In this document: in pieces, positions 61,545-64,000 of the stretch
Layout of the letters: the number at the start of each line of letters is the position of its first letter
Numbering within the stretch: position 1 is the first letter of the stretch
Origin: Pantoea sp. SOD02
GTDB taxonomy: Bacteria > Pseudomonadota > Gammaproteobacteria > Enterobacterales > Enterobacteriaceae
Length of the DNA stretch: 64,000 nucleotides
Assembly: GCF_024707505.1 (NCBI RefSeq)
Contig: NZ_CP102605.1
Coordinates: 744,001-808,000 of the forward strand
Direction: 5' to 3'
Notes under the pieces: generated by a model
The model's database searches: none
What the model saw: the letters and a program-made list of their open reading frames with translations, nothing else
Told to the model about the DNA's origin: nothing
Made by a program: the position numbers and the translations under genes

Positions 61545-64000
61545 TTACAGGTTAGAAAGATTCTGCTGCTCTTCCAGTTGTGCGGTCAGCAACATATTTT
61601 GGCCTGCATATTCCGCCACCACGCCGGTTCCAAACGACGTAAACGCCATATCTTCTTTACCAATGGTCAGTTCGATATTCTCTCGTGCCTCAATGTCTGC
61701 AGAAACGACAGTGAACATCATGCTATTGGCATCCGCTAACAGAGAATTTATATCCAGTGATAATGCGTTTTCAGCCTCAGAACGTTGTTCCGTCATCCAG
61801 CTGTAGGTAAAGCTGTAGCCTTCACTCCACTGTCCATCTGACTGAACCCAATAAGTGTTTTCACCCGTATTTGCGCCGACGGAGATGCTCCAATTACCGC
61901 TTTCATCCGCCTCAACGAATCGCGCGTTGCTCGTGCCAGATTGATAAACTTCAACAGAAGCAAAGGGCTGTGCTGTACCTTTCAATACATAACTGATTGC
62001 ATCTGACGAGGATCCGCTCTCAATCAGCTCATCGTTGCCATAAAGTCCGGTAATTTTTGGTGCAATCTGCAGCGTGATGTTGAATGTCTCACTTGCAATA
62101 CCGTTATCAACGACATGGATAGTATTTAAGCCAGCCGTGATGGTTGCCGTAAATGACCAGTTGCCGTTGCTATCCGCTTGCGTGCTGCCCACATTTTGCG
62201 AACCGATATACACGTCAATAATCGCACCTGCTGCTGCAACACCATTTAACTCCGGCGTCGCATCATCGGTGGTACCGTTGTGGTAGATATTCTGCTGCAT
62301 ACCGATATCATCAATTGCCCATGAGATGACGGGTGATACAGGTTCCACCGGACTTACGGGTTCCGATGGTTCTACAGGTCCGCCTACTGGCACATAGTTG
62401 ATTTCAAATACGCTGCTGCTAGCGCCCTGCGAAACCACAGTGATGTGGTTCATACCGTCATTAAGCGTTGGAGAGTACTGCCAGTAACCGGTACCATCGG
62501 CAACAAGAGTGGTAACGAGACGCTCATTGATCCAGATTTCAATTGTTGCGTTTTCGCCTGCACCACCGCTGAGACGTGGCGTACCGTCATCGGTGGTGGC
62601 ACCGTTCATCACCGGGCCAAAAGAAGTATGTTCATCTGACCATGCGCCGTAGATTTCAGGCGTTACTGGTGCGGCCGCTGGCGTGCTGATTAATATCGCC
62701 GCGCTCTGCGCATTGCCCGCACGTACTGTCAGGGTGTTTTCACCTTCCGGCAATGTAGTGTAAATACGCCAGCCGCCGTTACCATCGCTCCAGGCATTAC
62801 CAATAAAGCGATCGCCAGACCAGATTTCCAGTGTCTGATTGCGCGGGCCGATACCGCTTAACTCCACCTGCTGGCTGATAGCTGAACCACCAGGTGCTAT
62901 TTCAGCGCCAGCAGTCACGTCGGTAACTTGCGTGATGGCAAGGTTTTGCTCAACAGGAACTGACACGCTAACTGGCACATAGTTGATTTCGAATACGCTG
63001 CTGCTCGCGCCCTGCGAGACCACAGTGATGTGGTTCATACCGTCGTTAAGCGATGGAGAGTACTGCCAGTAACCGGTGCCATCGGCAACAAGAGTGGAGA
63101 CGAGACGCTCATTGATCCAGATTTCAATTGTTGCGTTTTCGCCGGCGCCACCGCTGAGACGTGGCGTACCGTCATCGGTGGTGGCACCGTTCATCACCGG
63201 GCCAAAAGAAGTATGTTCATCTGACCATGCGCCGTAGATTTCTGGCGTTACCGGTGCGGCCGCCGGCGTGCTGATGAATACCGCTGCGCTTTGCGCATTG
63301 CCCACACGAACAGTCAGGGTGTTTTCACCTTCCGGCAATGTGGTGTAAATACGCCAGCCGCCGTTACCATCGCTCCAGGCATTGCAAATAAAGCGATCGC
63401 CAGACCATATTTCTAGTACCTGATTGCGCGGGCCGACACCACTTAACTCCACTTGTTGGCTGATAGCCGAGCCGCCAGGCGCAATTTCAGTGCCGGCTAA
63501 AGCGTCGAGAATTTGCGTGATAGCAAGATCTTTATCAACAGGTGCCACAACGGGTTTATAGGCTATTTCAAAAGGTTCGCTAATTTCCCCGTTGGTCATA
63601 ACCGTAATGACATTTGCCCCATCGGCAAGGGATGCATTCCATGACCAACTGTTATTGCTATCTGCGATTACGGAACCCACTTCTTCGCCGTTTACCAGGA
63701 TCTTCACTGTGGAACCGGCCAGCGCATAACCCGTAACACGTGGATTCGCATTTGGGACTGTTGATCCAGGGCTTATGATATTCATCCAACCCTGACTGTC
63801 GTCAAACGCGATATCGATTGAAGGACGCGTTACTGGAGCAGGTTCTACCAGGGTAAAGTTGAAGCTGTCTGAGACAGTGGTCGCCGGTATAGCAACCCTG
63901 ATATTGGCATCACCAAAACGACCAATTGAATTGAAATCCGTAGACCAGCGGCCGTTTTCATCTGCACGTATAATGGCTACACGTGCATCATTCAGATAAA
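61545..64000 (-). CDS. large Ig-like domain surface protein, 5' part outside the window
   Basis: The frame is open from the stop at 61545 to the right edge of the window, giving about 818 residues of the C-terminal part. An ATG at 63785 is only an internal methionine, because the same frame continues upstream with the same Ig-like pattern (RADENGRWSTDFN). The sequence is a chain of about 90-residue bacterial Ig-like domains, each with a strand pattern like GSTVKILVNGEEVGSV-ADSNNSWSWNASL-DGANVITV. Two of three blocks are nearly identical. The last about 75 residues are not Ig-like (SLDINSLLADANSMMFTVVSAD). No RTX repeats, sorting motif or barrel is visible, so how it reaches the surface is open. 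It probably acts as a large adhesin or biofilm protein. Confidence 0.85.
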   Translation of the reverse strand, partial: YLNDARVAIIRADENGRWSTDFNSIGRFGDANIRVAIPATTVSDSFNFTLVEPAPVTRPSIDIAFDDSQGWMNIISPGSTVPNANPRVTGYALAGSTVKILVNGEEVGSVIADSNNSWSWNASLADGANVITVMTNGEISEPFEIAYKPVVAPVDKDLAITQILDALAGTEIAPGGSAISQQVELSGVGPRNQVLEIWSGDRFICNAWSDGNGGWRIYTTLPEGENTLTVRVGNAQSAAVFISTPAAAPVTPEIYGAWSDEHTSFGPVMNGATTDDGTPRLSGGAGENATIEIWINERLVSTLVADGTGYWQYSPSLNDGMNHITVVSQGASSSVFEINYVPVSVSVPVEQNLAITQVTDVTAGAEIAPGGSAISQQVELSGIGPRNQTLEIWSGDRFIGNAWSDGNGGWRIYTTLPEGENTLTVRAGNAQSAAILISTPAAAPVTPEIYGAWSDEHTSFGPVMNGATTDDGTPRLSGGAGENATIEIWINERLVTTLVADGTGYWQYSPTLNDGMNHITVVSQGASSSVFEINYVPVGGPVEPSEPVSPVEPVSPVISWAIDDIGMQQNIYHNGTTDDATPELNGVAAAGAIIDVYIGSQNVGSTQADSNGNWSFTATITAGLNTIHVVDNGIASETFNITLQIAPKITGLYGNDELIESGSSSDAISYVLKGTAQPFASVEVYQSGTSNARFVEADESGNWSISVGANTGENTYWVQSDGQWSEGYSFTYSWMTEQRSEAENALSLDINSLLADANSMMFTVVSADIEARENIELTIGKEDMAFTSFGTGVVAEYAGQNMLLTAQLEEQQNLSNL
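62380..63530 (-). repeat. 585-bp tandem duplication inside the Ig-like protein gene
   Basis: Two copies of a 585-bp unit (about 62946-63530 and 62361-62945, the second diverging in its last few codons) encode nearly identical 195-residue blocks starting LAITQ and ending FEINYVPV. Differences include Cys (FICNAW) in the first block against Gly (FIGNAW) in the second. This is a recent duplication, prone to recombination and assembly collapse. Confidence 0.9.

Overview
The window looks like chromosome from a member of the Enterobacterales, most consistent with Erwiniaceae (Pantoea/Erwinia type). The reasons are a fes-ybdZ-entF-entS-fepB siderophore block, a TPP-riboswitch thiO-thiS-thiG-thiF operon, GC-rich enterobacterial codon use, and a dense family of short palindromic repeats at gene 3' ends. 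This assignment is inference from gene content, not from a search. No rRNA, tRNA, CRISPR array, complete insertion sequence or prophage was seen.

Layout. 1-2.3 kb: a 3'-truncated periplasmic FKBP-type isomerase with a long coiled coil, preceded by a small lipoprotein gene. 2.6-11.1 kb: a seven-gene catabolic cluster on the minus strand (RraA-like aldolase, MFS symporter, hydantoinase/oxoprolinase A and B, SDR, aminotransferase, TetR). 11.5-16 kb: a beta-glucoside PTS (EIIC, GH1 phospho-beta-glucosidase, EIIB, UxuR-like GntR regulator) with a divergent EIIA and three operator-like sites between. 16-17.8 kb: a LysE exporter, a 531-bp transposon-like element and a lipoprotein. 18-32.8 kb: a catechol siderophore locus (TonB receptor, Fes esterase, MbtH protein, a 2799-residue NRPS, exporter, FepB-like protein) with two Fur-box-like sites. 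32.9-37.3 kb: a LuxR-type regulator and an inverse autotransporter. 37.6-43.1 kb: the thiamin operon with a ThiXYZ-like importer. 43.3-45.8 kb: a type II lumazine synthase and a low-GC pair, a membrane-anchored GH19 lysozyme-like enzyme and an unknown membrane protein. 45.8-50.4 kb: two MFS transporters, a pirin and a LysR regulator. 50.8-59.8 kb: a divergent peptide-uptake locus (ROK kinase, GsiBCD-like importer; ROK regulator, M81 peptidase, fused GsiA-like ATPase). 59.8-61.5 kb: tautomerase, AhpD-like protein and LysR. 61.5 kb to the right edge: the 3' part of a large Ig-like surface protein.

The most interesting system is the siderophore locus. The EntF homologue has domain order C-A-T-E-C-A-T-TE. 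The second A domain carries the EntF serine code, while the first has an acid-rich pocket followed by an epimerase. This predicts a 2,3-dihydroxybenzoyl-D-(cationic residue)-L-serine siderophore of the chrysobactin/vanchrobactin class rather than enterobactin. Other items worth attention are the paired palindromic repeats, the element with IS4-like ends inserted in one of them, the holin-like/GH19 fusion, and the hydantoinase cluster of unknown substrate.
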